DNA from: Pedobacter alluvionis
Lineage (GTDB): Bacteria; Bacteroidota; Bacteroidia; Sphingobacteriales; Sphingobacteriaceae
Length of the DNA stretch: 64,000 bases
Reading direction: 5' to 3'
Assembly: GCF_003664035.1 (NCBI RefSeq)
Contig: NZ_RCCK01000010.1
Span: 1,488,001-1,552,000, forward strand
Each line of letters opens with the position of its first letter. Position 1 is the stretch's first letter. The notes beneath the pieces were generated by a model. That model did not search any database and was not told where the DNA came from. It saw nothing but the letters and a program-made list of their open reading frames with translations. The position numbers and the translations under genes are program-made. Shown piece by piece: positions 52,554 through 61,696 of the stretch.

Positions 52554-53285
52554 ATGAATAGCTACGCCAACAAAACACCTGAAAACAAAATAGCTGATGT
52601 TGCCAATTTTGTGACTAAATCAGCAAGCAAGATTAAACTCCCTTATAATTTTGCAGATAACAGACCAACAGCTATTGCGCAGCTAAAGTTACAGCAAGCC
52701 GTTAACAATAGCCTCCGGCTAAATGGCTCAACTGCGGGCAGGGTTATCCAACGCATGGAGGAAGAAAAAAGTATTGGTGAGCGGCTCAGCAAAAGGTCAG
52801 CATTTAAAAAAATGACCGATCGGCAAAAGAAACTTTTTGGAGGAATTGATGGGGATGCTGCAAGAGCTGGCCGTAGAAGTGATGCCGCAGACCGCTCCAA
52901 TGCAAAAAGGCAAGAATTGAGGGACGCAGTGCGGCGCAATTTATGGAATGGTAGAAGCCGCCCGGCTTTTACACATGATACGCTTAATCAGATACTCGCA
53001 GGTACAGACTCCAAAGCACGTAAGAAGGATGGTGTTAAAGTTTACCGATGCAAGGACGGCAAATTCTATCCACGTAAGAAAGACCGGGTAGGTAAGGAAC
53101 CTTTTGTGAGTATAGACCACAATAAAAACTGGAAAGAGTATATTCTTAGCACGGCTGAACCAGAAGAGGATGGTAATATCAGTAAAGTTTCTGCATCAGT
53201 AGCCTATAATGACTTGACAAATCTGGTATTGATGTCAAGCAATCAGAATTCTTCAAAAAATGGTCCTAAAGGTGTATTCGATTAG
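52554..53285 (+). CDS. Candidate eCIS cargo with HNH-type nuclease-like C-terminus
   Basis: A 243-residue protein in two parts. The leader (about 1-75) begins MNSYANKTPENK and contains NFADNRPTAIAQLKLQQA and VIQRM. That layout recalls the FVDNRPEAIAQRKLQ-type leaders I know from Bacteroidota proteins linked to contractile injection systems. The body is Arg/Lys-rich. The C-terminal about 65 residues hold D188-H189 (VSIDHNKNW) and NDLTNLVLMSSNQNSSKNG with N223, N232 and K235, the spacing of HNH/GH-E-like beta-beta-alpha-metal nucleases. The DUF4157 protease domain common after this leader is absent. It lies upstream of the eCIS genes with no obvious immunity gene. Nuclease activity is inference. 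Confidence 0.68.
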   Translation: MNSYANKTPENKIADVANFVTKSASKIKLPYNFADNRPTAIAQLKLQQAVNNSLRLNGSTAGRVIQRMEEEKSIGERLSKRSAFKKMTDRQKKLFGGIDGDAARAGRRSDAADRSNAKRQELRDAVRRNLWNGRSRPAFTHDTLNQILAGTDSKARKKDGVKVYRCKDGKFYPRKKDRVGKEPFVSIDHNKNWKEYILSTAEPEEDGNISKVSASVAYNDLTNLVLMSSNQNSSKNGPKGVFD

Positions 53286-53505
53286 GTTCTCAATGGTATA
53301 CAATAAAGTTGAATAAATTATTCCTGTTTGCTAAATTATCATTTGGTTTCGCATAGGTCATTATATTTCAGCAGGTGTTTGCGTATTTCACCTTTTTGTA
53401 AAAGGTGAAAATACGTCCTCTATACTTCATTTCTTTTATTGATATTTGATACAACCAGGAGTTGTGATGATGATAGTGTGCTGGTTTCAAAATAAACCAA
53501 ATAAC

Positions 53506-54390
53506 ATGTTAAATGAGAAAGTAATAGTTGTAGGATACGACGATACAGCCAGTTTTTTAATTTTGCTGGATAAATTAAAACGATCCATAACTTTTACCTA
53601 TCATATTATTTCAGCAACCATGGCCACGGGTTTAACGGGTATACTGGGTTCAATGAAACCAGATCTGGTTATTTTATCTTTCTCTAATAATCAATACATG
53701 CTCAACGAAATAGGGACATTAACTGTAAAGTCGTTAGTCCCCATATTGTGCATAACAAGAAGGAGTGAAAATGAAATGCTAAACTGGCCTTTTAATCATA
53801 TTGTATTTAGCTGTCAGCAGGAGTACCTTCATCAGGCTTCTTATCTGAGTTCGAGGGTTAATTCTATTTTGTTAATGAAAAAAGAGCAGCCAGCGCCGCC
53901 AAGAGTGATGGGCTTTGCGGATACGGCCATTGCTACTGCCGATCATAACCGAAACTTAAGCCGTTATGTAATGGAACTCGATCAGAAAGTAGATGTACTT
54001 TTAAAAATAAAAGAGCGCATTGGCGAGCTTTATCCAAATGTAGATGACCGAACCAGAACGGAACTGATTTCTATCGTTAATACGATTAAAATATCTGCGA
54101 ACGATTATAAACTCTGGGACGATTTCAAACTGTATTTCGAAGAAATTAATCCCGGTTTTTTACTACAACTTACAAAAGCTTACCCTGCATTAACCTCAAT
54201 AGATCTTAAATATTGCTGTTACCTTAAAATGAACATGAGTAATGATGATATTAGAAATTTACTGGGTATTAATCAGGAAAGTGTCCGCACACACAAGTAT
54301 CGGCTTAAAAAGAAAATGTCATTGGCAAGAGACCAGGATCTTGCTGCACATCTAAGGGCAGTAGATCAACATAAATTGAGTATGGCTTAG
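53506..54390 (+). CDS. LuxR-type regulator with pseudo-receiver domain
   Basis: A 294-residue regulator from the ATG at 53506 (MLNEKVIVVGYDD); an in-frame start at 53446 adds 20 residues with no match. The first 120 residues have receiver-like strands, but the phospho-acceptor position in KPDLVILSFSNNQ is serine, so it is probably not phosphorylated. A coiled helical linker (about 155-240) leads to a LuxR-type HTH (LTSIDLKYCCYLKMNMSNDDIRNLLGINQESVRTHKYRLKKKM). It sits between the cargo gene and the eCIS structural genes and probably controls one or both. Confidence 0.75.
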   Translation: MLNEKVIVVGYDDTASFLILLDKLKRSITFTYHIISATMATGLTGILGSMKPDLVILSFSNNQYMLNEIGTLTVKSLVPILCITRRSENEMLNWPFNHIVFSCQQEYLHQASYLSSRVNSILLMKKEQPAPPRVMGFADTAIATADHNRNLSRYVMELDQKVDVLLKIKERIGELYPNVDDRTRTELISIVNTIKISANDYKLWDDFKLYFEEINPGFLLQLTKAYPALTSIDLKYCCYLKMNMSNDDIRNLLGINQESVRTHKYRLKKKMSLARDQDLAAHLRAVDQHKLSMA

Positions 54391-55071
54391 GTGTCTGCCT
54401 CAACTTACTTTGTCATTCTGAACGCAGTGAAGAATCTGTATTTTACCTCCTCAATCTCTAATATAGAATCGGCCTGAATCGAAGCTTATTTTTGTTCCTG
54501 TGTTAATAGGTTTAAGATTTTTCGCTATGCCACTACTGATGTTGTTTCGTAAATTATTATTAATCAGTGTTTTTAACTGCTTTCGCATTTCCATCCAGCT
54601 AGGCTATAGCATGGTATCCCCGTTCTACTTAAATCCGGCCTAACAAATTTTTCGGGCTGCACTGTTCTGGCCGCAGAACTGCATTCAAAAGAAAAATTTT
54701 CAGGCGGCATTTTTTTTTTCATGTGTATTTATGTTTTTATTTGCATTCAAGATAGCTTCGCTGGTCTTTTGATGCCCAAAAGAAAGAGCCCTTCGGCGGC
54801 GGTGAGCCGAGGCAAGACTGCGCCGTAGGACAAGAGAAAACAACTGTACGTCATATTGATTTTGAACAATTAATTAACCCTCAGAATAACAGCATACCAC
54901 AACCTATTTCCCGTCTACGATTTGTCTACGCATTATTTTCGGTCAGCCTTCAATGTATATGAAAAGTATACATCATTAGTGCTGTTTTTAAATACAAGAT
55001 ATCTAATTTTATATCATCATCCCATTGCAATTATCCATCACAAACAAACTGATTCAATCAAAGATGCTAGT
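54391..55071. other. Intergenic region upstream of the eCIS structural operon
   Basis: No gene. A dispersed-repeat copy, GTCATTCTGAACGCAGTGAAGAATC, lies at about 54411-54436. A GC-rich segment near 54790-54835 (CCCTTCGGCGGCGG...GCGCCG) differs in composition from its surroundings. The last 100 bases before 55072 should contain the operon promoter, but no clear TAnnTTTG with correct spacing is seen. Confidence 0.5.
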
Positions 55072-55641
55072 ATGATTAACGAGGCGCTCCAATTTACTTG
55101 CGATACCCTGGATCAATTTCTAAGGAATCGCTTTGGTTTAGATGAATCAAAAGTGATCAAGAATACGCTGATCGATAGCAATGGAAGTATACCTGGTGCA
55201 AATCAAAATAAAATTGTAATCTCGCTAATCAATGTCGAAAAGGAAACCGCTAAGCCCTTTAACGTGCGCAACCATCAGCTTAGTAACGGAAGTTATGTAA
55301 ATGTGAATCCCGCTGAAAGATTTAACCTCGATGTTTTGATAAGCTCCAATTTTGACGATTACAGCGAAACACTAAAATTCTTGAATGCGGTAATCTTATT
55401 TTTTCAGGTTAATGCGGTATTATCTGCAAATACTTCTTCATCTATACCAAGGGGACTTGATAAATTGGAATTTGATATAGAAAAACTCAACTATCAGGAA
55501 ATGAATAACCTGTGGTCGGCTATGGGGGCAAAATATCAACCCTCTGTTATTTATAAGATGCGGTTAATCACCATACAGGGATTTGAAGCAGATGGGTTTG
55601 TAGGTGCAGTTTCGGTAATGGATAATCAGGTAACGCAATGA
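55072..55641 (+). CDS. DUF4255 tail-terminator protein of eCIS (Afp16/Pvc16-like)
   Basis: A 189-residue protein from the ATG at 55072 (MINEALQFTCDTLDQFLRNRFG). In-frame starts upstream (54922) lack family resemblance. The DUF4255 pattern is clear: the N-terminal helix, IVISLINVEKE, then NLDVLISSNFDDYSETLKFLNAVILFFQ, and NNLWSAMGAKYQPSVIYKMRL near the end. In Afp/PVC particles this family caps the tube and sheath and sets particle length. It overlaps the next gene by 4 nt (ATGA), showing coupling. First gene of the structural operon. Confidence 0.88.
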   Translation: MINEALQFTCDTLDQFLRNRFGLDESKVIKNTLIDSNGSIPGANQNKIVISLINVEKETAKPFNVRNHQLSNGSYVNVNPAERFNLDVLISSNFDDYSETLKFLNAVILFFQVNAVLSANTSSSIPRGLDKLEFDIEKLNYQEMNNLWSAMGAKYQPSVIYKMRLITIQGFEADGFVGAVSVMDNQVTQ

Positions 55642-56462
55642 TCGAAAAATATCAACGCCTCTTTCAGCTGGATGTATACCACAGTTATTTCCAGAAAAGC
55701 ATTTGCCGCTGCCTGGAATTTAATGCCGATAGTGCTACCGAACAATTGATGAAAAGGTTCCGTCTTCTTATCAGGAGGCAGATTAATGGTATAGGTTTGT
55801 ATGGTAATGCTTCGCAACCTCTGAAAGAGCTATTAACTTATATAGAACAAGTTACCGGACAGCATGCTTTTTGTTTTGAAATGAGGACCAATAACCCCGA
55901 CTTTAACTTTTTTACCGAACTGCCTCCCAATTGGGTAGGACAGCTTTTATATGATAGCAGTAATATTACTGTAGATGATCAAAATATACAGCTCAATCAA
56001 GAGCTGTCCGGCAACCCGGGTACGAACTGTATAGGAAAAGTAACCCTGCGTTTTGCTGATATTTTAAAATTTGATAAGGATATGGGAACTGTGAGTTTCG
56101 ACATTAAATTGATGGCAAGGGCAACACAATGGCAATACTTTATCATCAATAGAAATGCGTTGCCGCTGGATAATCTTGCCATTTCAGGAAAAGAGCCTAT
56201 TGATTTTGAAGGACCGGAAAATGTAGTGATGGAAACCAGTCAAAATGCGTTGTTGTTCTCTTCGGGAAGCAAGCTCATTCCATTAAGCGAGGTACCCGTA
56301 CACAAATTCGACCTGATCAACCATCCGCCATCAAACGATAATAAGACTGTGCAGCCACAAATAATTATTAAGGGCCTGCCAACCCCCATACCCGAGTGGA
56401 TAGGTAAGGTAACGGATAATGCGGCTGAACAGCTTTCTTCACCCATGTATGTTTATTTATAA
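55638..56462 (+). CDS. Unrecognised eCIS-operon protein
   Basis: A 274-residue protein with no signal peptide or membrane segment. The first half holds MIEKYQRLFQLDVYHSYFQ and conserved-looking cysteines (SICRCLEFN). A beta-rich second half (IGKVTLRFADILKFDKDMGTVSFDIKLMARATQWQYFIINR) ends in a short LPTPIPEWIGKV segment. It has no counterpart that I know in Afp or PVC, but it is translationally coupled to the DUF4255 gene and 25 nt before the sheath gene. That makes it a probable structural or assembly component specific to this lineage. The ARATQWQYFIIN segment resembles an adaptor strand only superficially. Confidence 0.65.
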   Translation: MIEKYQRLFQLDVYHSYFQKSICRCLEFNADSATEQLMKRFRLLIRRQINGIGLYGNASQPLKELLTYIEQVTGQHAFCFEMRTNNPDFNFFTELPPNWVGQLLYDSSNITVDDQNIQLNQELSGNPGTNCIGKVTLRFADILKFDKDMGTVSFDIKLMARATQWQYFIINRNALPLDNLAISGKEPIDFEGPENVVMETSQNALLFSSGSKLIPLSEVPVHKFDLINHPPSNDNKTVQPQIIIKGLPTPIPEWIGKVTDNAAEQLSSPMYVYL

Positions 56463-56487
56463 AACCAATAACCGCTAAAAATAAGTT

Positions 56488-58068
56488 ATGATTGCATCAA
56501 ACATTAAGTCTCCCGGTGTTTACATCAATGAGCAAAATGCCTTTCCCAATAGCGTAGTCACGGTGGCTACTGCGGTTCCGGCATTTATAGGCTATACGCC
56601 CCAGGCCGAATACAATGGTAAATCGTATACCAATGTGCCGTATAAAATTACATCATTTGCCGAGTTTCAGTCGATTTATTGTTACCCTAATCCGGCACCA
56701 CCTGCAAGTCCGGCGGTACAGTATAGCCCCGAATATTATTTGGTACAGCAAAAAAGCCAACCTACCGATCGTGACTATATGATCATCAATGGTTTATATT
56801 ATTCCATTTTGCCCGATCCCAATACCATTTATTACATGTACAACAGTATTGAACTGTTTTATCAAAATGGAGGTGGTGAAGCGTATATCGTATCTGTAGG
56901 TACTTATGGCCCTGCATCTGCACAGCCGATGGGTGTAGGACAGCAGATTATTAATCCAAATGTTTCCTTATCACAGCTTCAAGACGGTCTTAAACTTTTA
57001 CTTAATGAGCAGGAACCTACCATGTACATCTGCCCGGAAGCCACTTTGTTATCCGTAGATGAAAATGGCACCCTGATGGGAAATATGTTGGCGCAAAGCC
57101 AGGACATGCAAACAGCAGTATCAGTTTTCGACATCATTGGCGGCCGAAACCCCGACCCGATAACCTATTCTGCCGATATTGATACTTTCAGGGAGCATAC
57201 AGGTGAGCAGGGCTTAAGCTATGGCGCTGCGTATTATCCTTTTATTGGTACCACCATTATGGAAAGCACCGATATCAATTATACCAATCTTTTTGGCGGC
57301 GATGTTACACTGCTTGAACCACTGTTAAATCCACCATCAAACCCCAATCCAACGGCAGCAACCATCCTTCATAATATCGAAAATCCTCCGGGAGCACCCT
57401 TAACGGTAACACAATACAATAATGCATTAATTAATGCGAGTAAGGTATATGCCACCATTATTAAAAATGTACTGGCACTAGCCAATATTCTTCCGGCAAG
57501 CGCAGGCATGGCGGGCGTAATGACCACTATTGATAACCAGGAAGGTGTGTGGCAGGCTCCGGCCAATACTTCCATTACTGCTGCGGTATCTTTACCCATC
57601 AATTTATCAGAAAGCCAGCAGGGTAGCCTTAACATCGACCCGGTTTCAGGTAAATCCATCAACGCCATCCGCTTTTTTAACGGCATTGGTATTTTAGTAT
57701 GGGGCGCCAGAACGTTGGATGGAAACAGCCAGGACTGGAGGTACATTTCGGTAAGAAGAACCATGATCATGATCGAACAATCATGTAAACTGGCGGCACA
57801 CTCTTACGTTTTCCAACCCAATGTGAAAAATACCTGGGAAGCAGTTAAAGCAATGATCAGCAGTTTCCTTAACACGATTTGGAAAGAAGGTGGATTGATG
57901 GGAGCAACCGCTGCAGATGCCTTTTCGGTAGATTGCGGTTTAGGTACAACCATGACCGCCGATGACATCCTGAACGGATTTATGAACGTAACCGTGCGTG
58001 TTGCCGTGGTACGCCCTGCAGAGTTTATTGTGCTTACTTTCCAGCAGGAAATGCCGGTTTCCAGTTAA
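56488..58068 (+). CDS. eCIS contractile tail sheath protein
   Basis: Sheath subunit whose contraction drives the tube, 526 residues. The N-terminus SPGVYINEQNAFPNSVVTVATAVPAFIGYT is the phage sheath/Afp2-like opening. The C-terminal domain has RFFNGIGILVWGARTLDGN, then DWRYISVRRTMIMIEQSCK, and closes with MNVTVRVAVVRPAEFIVLTFQQEM, all typical of the subtilisin-like sheath family. A large variable insertion (about 90-350) decorates the outside. Only one sheath gene is present, where Afp and PVC have three. Confidence 0.93.
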   Translation: MIASNIKSPGVYINEQNAFPNSVVTVATAVPAFIGYTPQAEYNGKSYTNVPYKITSFAEFQSIYCYPNPAPPASPAVQYSPEYYLVQQKSQPTDRDYMIINGLYYSILPDPNTIYYMYNSIELFYQNGGGEAYIVSVGTYGPASAQPMGVGQQIINPNVSLSQLQDGLKLLLNEQEPTMYICPEATLLSVDENGTLMGNMLAQSQDMQTAVSVFDIIGGRNPDPITYSADIDTFREHTGEQGLSYGAAYYPFIGTTIMESTDINYTNLFGGDVTLLEPLLNPPSNPNPTAATILHNIENPPGAPLTVTQYNNALINASKVYATIIKNVLALANILPASAGMAGVMTTIDNQEGVWQAPANTSITAAVSLPINLSESQQGSLNIDPVSGKSINAIRFFNGIGILVWGARTLDGNSQDWRYISVRRTMIMIEQSCKLAAHSYVFQPNVKNTWEAVKAMISSFLNTIWKEGGLMGATAADAFSVDCGLGTTMTADDILNGFMNVTVRVAVVRPAEFIVLTFQQEMPVSS

Positions 58069-58101
58069 CAGATTTATACATTAATTTAAAAAGATAATAT
58101 T

Positions 58102-58566
58102 ATGGCAGATGATGGAAGCGCACAAGGCGCAACATGGCCCTTACCGAAATTTAGGTTTGAGGTTGATCTTGGTACCGAATTAAAAGGTGTTGGATTTCAG
58201 GAAGTATCCGGAATGGATGTCGAAAATCAGGTAATCGAATACCGCAAAAGCAACAGTCCGCTTTTTTCTACAGAGAAAATGCCAGGATTGGTAAAATACG
58301 GCAACGTAACCATGAAACGTGGAATTTTTGTTAACGATAACGTTTTCTGGGATTGGCACGCAGAGATTAAAATGAACCTGATTAAAAGACGTACAGTGCT
58401 GATTAAACTGCTCGATGAAGCAGGTAATGTAACCATGCAGTGGCAATTAGATAATGCATGGCCGACAAAAATCAGCAGTACCGACTTAAAATCAGAAGGA
58501 AATGAAGTGGCCATTGATACATTGGAGATTGCGCACGAACAGTTAACCATCACGAATGGCAAGTAA
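58102..58566 (+). CDS. eCIS inner tube protein 1
   Basis: A 154-residue tube subunit (Afp1/Pvc1, gp19-like). Signature: PKFRFEVDLGTELKGVGFQEVSGMDVENQVIEYR, then VTMKRGIF, WDWHAEI and TLEIAHEQLTI at the end. Rings of this protein stack to form the rigid tube that carries cargo or spike. It starts 33 nt after the sheath stop and overlaps the second tube gene by 11 nt. Confidence 0.93.
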   Translation: MADDGSAQGATWPLPKFRFEVDLGTELKGVGFQEVSGMDVENQVIEYRKSNSPLFSTEKMPGLVKYGNVTMKRGIFVNDNVFWDWHAEIKMNLIKRRTVLIKLLDEAGNVTMQWQLDNAWPTKISSTDLKSEGNEVAIDTLEIAHEQLTITNGK

Positions 58567-59026
58567 TACTTATCCGGTAGGGTTTTATTTCATGGTTTGC
58601 TTGAAAGGGGAGAATGCAGCCTTTCAGGAGGTATCAGGAATTTCTAAGGAGTTAGGCATAGAAGAAGTGGTCTCGGGTGGGGAAAATCGGTTTAAATACC
58701 GGCTCCCCACTACTTCATCGAGCCAAAACCTGGTACTTAAAAGAGCGCTTGTTCCGGAAGGATCGGGCCTTGTTGATTGGTGTGTGAGCAGCATGGATGG
58801 CGGGCTTGGCGTTACCATTCAAACCAACGATATTTCGGTTAGCCTTTTAGATGCCAACGGAGATATGCTGGTGATGTGGACTTTCCATAAAGCATATCCG
58901 ATAAAGTATTCGGTATCTGATTTAAAATCTCAGGAAAATGCCCTTGTAATCGAGTCTGTCGAACTGGCTTATACCTATTTCGAGATTACGGATAATGGAA
59001 CTAATACTTCTAACCTATTTGATTAA
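58556..59026 (+). CDS. eCIS inner tube protein 2 (baseplate-proximal type)
   Basis: A 156-residue paralogue of tube protein 1 (Afp5/Pvc5-like). Shared pattern: FYFMVCLKGENAAFQEVSGISKELG, then FKYRLPTT, LVLKRALVP, LVDWC and SVELAYTYFEITDN. The insertion GIEEVVSGGENRFK before the tube strand differs from protein 1, as expected for a special ring joining tube to baseplate. The start overlaps the preceding gene by 11 nt. A DUF5908 gene follows within 6 nt. Confidence 0.9.
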   Translation: MASNTYPVGFYFMVCLKGENAAFQEVSGISKELGIEEVVSGGENRFKYRLPTTSSSQNLVLKRALVPEGSGLVDWCVSSMDGGLGVTIQTNDISVSLLDANGDMLVMWTFHKAYPIKYSVSDLKSQENALVIESVELAYTYFEITDNGTNTSNLFD

Positions 59027-59031
59027 TCATT

Positions 59032-59202
59032 ATGCCTGTAGAAATAAGAGAACTTATAATTAAGACGCAGATATCAACCAGCGAAGCAAACCACCAGGCT
59101 CGAATCAGTGTAGAAGATGTTAAACAGTTGAAAAAGCAACTGCTGGCTGAATGCAAGAAAATGATCACCGAACGCACTAAAAGAGGCAGTAATGTACGTT
59201 AG
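59032..59202 (+). CDS. DUF5908 small eCIS protein (Afp6-like position)
   Basis: A 56-residue protein beginning MPVEIRELIIKTQIS, the hallmark of DUF5908, followed by a charged helical tail (VKQLKKQLLAECKKMITER). It occupies the place of the small Afp6/Pvc6 gene between tube 2 and the LysM protein, 5 nt after the former and 2 nt before the latter. The role is unknown; it may help tube or baseplate assembly. Confidence 0.88.
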   Translation: MPVEIRELIIKTQISTSEANHQARISVEDVKQLKKQLLAECKKMITERTKRGSNVR

Positions 59203-59204
59203 TT

Positions 59205-59879
59205 ATGGGAAGTCTGGAACCATTGAAAATTACCGGTTATACGGATGAACAGTTTACCAAACGTTTTCCCGGTCCGCCGTACCTGATGATGCTCAATCCC
59301 GAGTCTATTAAATGGCAACGGAGCATTGAATATAACCATCAGCAGGCACCCGATTCCAGTGCACCATCACAACGTTACAAAAGTACGCCAAGCGATAAAC
59401 TGAACTTTGATGTGGTGATTGATTGTACCGGAATTGTTGACCCTAAACGGGTTGATATGGCCAAAGAGATCAGCACGTTAGAAAATATTATTTTTACTTA
59501 TAACGGAACCATTCACCGACCGAATTTTGTTAAAGTGCAATGGGGTAAAGATCTCCTTTTTAATGGGGTACTAAATTCCTTTGATATCTCTTATACTTTG
59601 TTCCGGCCTGATGGAAGCCCCTTGAGGGCCAAAATTTCGCTGGGTTTTGGACAATATATTTCCCCCCAAACGGTAGAAATACAGGATCAGGACGAATCGC
59701 CTGATATCAGTCACCTCGTTACCGTAGTAGAGGGAGAAACATTGCCCGAACTATGCGAAAAGGTATGGAATAATGAAAAATATTACATTCAGGTAGCCCG
59801 CTACAACGGCCTTAATAAATTCAGAAACTTAAAAGGAGTAGAAAAACTGATTTTTCCGCCCATCATTCCAAAAATATAA
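59205..59879 (+). CDS. LysM-containing eCIS baseplate protein (Afp7/Pvc7-like)
   Basis: A 224-residue protein joining tube and spike. The first 160 residues carry the CIS tube/baseplate motif GPPYLMMLNPESIKWQRSIEYN and FDISYTLFRPDGSPLRAKISLGF. The C-terminal about 45 residues form a LysM-like unit (SHLVTVVEGETLPELCEKVWNNEKYYIQVARYNGLNKFRNLKGVEKLIFPP). The stop overlaps the next start (TAATG, 1 nt shared), so the spike gene is translationally coupled. Confidence 0.9.
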   Translation: MGSLEPLKITGYTDEQFTKRFPGPPYLMMLNPESIKWQRSIEYNHQQAPDSSAPSQRYKSTPSDKLNFDVVIDCTGIVDPKRVDMAKEISTLENIIFTYNGTIHRPNFVKVQWGKDLLFNGVLNSFDISYTLFRPDGSPLRAKISLGFGQYISPQTVEIQDQDESPDISHLVTVVEGETLPELCEKVWNNEKYYIQVARYNGLNKFRNLKGVEKLIFPPIIPKI

Positions 59880-61678
59880 TGGCATCATCATCCAATATTC
59901 CTAGTGGCAATTTAGCCACCTATACCGTTAAAGTTGCAGGCAATACAGTTCCTGGAGAAGTAAATGTGCTATCTGTGCGGGTAGAAAAAAGAATAAACCG
60001 CGTTTCTACCGCAATAATCACCATTTTAGATGGCGAAGCAAATACCGGAACGTTTGAGGCGAGTTCTTCTTCTGTTTTTGTACCTGGTAACATCATCAGT
60101 ATCGAGGCCGGTTACGATTCGTCCAACACTGTAATCTTTAAAGGGATTATTACCCGTCAATCTATCCTTATTAATGACCTTGTCGGTTCAGCTCTGGAAG
60201 TAGAATGCAAGGATGAAGCAATAAAAATGACCGTGGGCAGAAAGAGCCTCACCTTTGCACAAAAAAAAGATAGCGATGTAATCAGTTCCATCATCAGCAG
60301 TTATTCTTCCTTAACGCCTGATGTAAGCGGAACAACTACCGTTTGGCCCGAGCAGGTACAGTTTTATGTAAGCGACTGGGATTTTATGCTTTCGCTGGCA
60401 GAAATGAACGGCTTGGTTGTTACCACACTTAACGGTACCGTCGCCGTAAAAGCACCAGGCGCAAACCCTAGTCCGGTAATAACAATTGGTTATGGTCGCG
60501 GATTAATGGAATTCAGGGCAGATATGAATGCCATAACTCAGTTAGAGAGTGTAAAATCAAGCACCTGGGATTATAAACAACAGCAGGTAGCCAGTGCTGA
60601 AGCGCCAAACAACTATGCCGGACCAGGAAATATCTCCTCCAAAACATTAGCTGAAGTAGTTGGCCTGCCTGAATATGAATTGCAAACCACCGCAGCGATG
60701 GAAACAGAAGAGCTTAACAACTGGGCCAAAGCGCAGATGCTAAAAAGTGAGTATGCCAAAATACAGGGAGAGGCTAAATTTCAGGGTACTAACCTGGTTG
60801 ATCCCGGTAAATTTATGACCTTGAATGGTCTTGGCGATAGGTTTAACGGCGATTATCTTATTTCTGGTGTTATCCATGACCTTTCTGATGGAAACTGGCT
60901 TACTGAAGTTTCTGTAGGCCTTTCGCCTCAATGGTTTATCGAAGAACCTGATGTAATGGCACCTTCAGCTTCTGGCATGTTGCCTGGCGTTAGGGGTATA
61001 TTTAATGGTACCGTTAAAAAAATGTATGATGATCCCGATTCGCAGTACCGCATTTTAGTAGACGTACCTCTATTTGACCAAACCGGTCAGGGCATTTGGG
61101 CAAGATTGGCTAATTTTTATTCAACAAGCGGTGCAGGTGCCTTTTTTCTGCCCGAAGTAGGTGATGAAGTGGTGCTGGGTTTTTTAAACGAAGATCCACG
61201 CAACCCTGTGATATTGGGTAGTATGTATAGCAGTCCGAAAAATAAGCCTTATACAGGCCTTAACCCCAATGAAAAAAACTCCATAAAAGCAATTGTTTCC
61301 AAATCGAATATCAACATCGAATTTGATGATGAAAATAAGGTGTTAACCATTGCCACCCCGGACAAAAACACAATGATTTTCAGCGATAAGGATAAAAAAA
61401 TCACCATTCAGGATGAACATAACAATAGCATTGTCATGTCAGCAAGCGGGATTACCATCAAAAGTGCTACAGATATTAATATACAAGCAGATCAAAAAGT
61501 GAATATCGCAGGTACACAGGGTGTAACTGTAAAAGCGCCAACAGGAGATGTTGCGGTTAGTGGTTTAAACATTAAACAGGTAGCCGACAGCCAGTTTTCC
61601 GCAGAAGGATCAATGACCACAGAAATTAAAAGCGGGATGGAACTGAGCCTGAAAAGTGCAATGATTATGATTAATTAA
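59879..61678 (+). CDS. VgrG-like central spike protein (Afp8/Pvc8-like)
   Basis: A 599-residue spike. The N-terminal gp27/late-control-D-like region (about 1-350) includes VLSVRVEKRINRVSTAIITI and FYVSDWDFMLSLAEMNGL. A gp5-type OB-fold domain follows (GVRGIFNGTVKKMYDDPDSQYRILVDVPL, with EVGDEVVLGFLNEDPRNPVILGSMY, about 370-460). The C-terminal needle is a beta-helix of short repeats (ITIKSATDINIQADQKVNIAGTQ). No C-terminal effector extension. It is followed by the PAAR tip gene after 18 nt. Confidence 0.93.
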   Translation: MASSSNIPSGNLATYTVKVAGNTVPGEVNVLSVRVEKRINRVSTAIITILDGEANTGTFEASSSSVFVPGNIISIEAGYDSSNTVIFKGIITRQSILINDLVGSALEVECKDEAIKMTVGRKSLTFAQKKDSDVISSIISSYSSLTPDVSGTTTVWPEQVQFYVSDWDFMLSLAEMNGLVVTTLNGTVAVKAPGANPSPVITIGYGRGLMEFRADMNAITQLESVKSSTWDYKQQQVASAEAPNNYAGPGNISSKTLAEVVGLPEYELQTTAAMETEELNNWAKAQMLKSEYAKIQGEAKFQGTNLVDPGKFMTLNGLGDRFNGDYLISGVIHDLSDGNWLTEVSVGLSPQWFIEEPDVMAPSASGMLPGVRGIFNGTVKKMYDDPDSQYRILVDVPLFDQTGQGIWARLANFYSTSGAGAFFLPEVGDEVVLGFLNEDPRNPVILGSMYSSPKNKPYTGLNPNEKNSIKAIVSKSNINIEFDDENKVLTIATPDKNTMIFSDKDKKITIQDEHNNSIVMSASGITIKSATDINIQADQKVNIAGTQGVTVKAPTGDVAVSGLNIKQVADSQFSAEGSMTTEIKSGMELSLKSAMIMIN

Positions 61679-61696
61679 TTTTAAAACAGACGAAAT

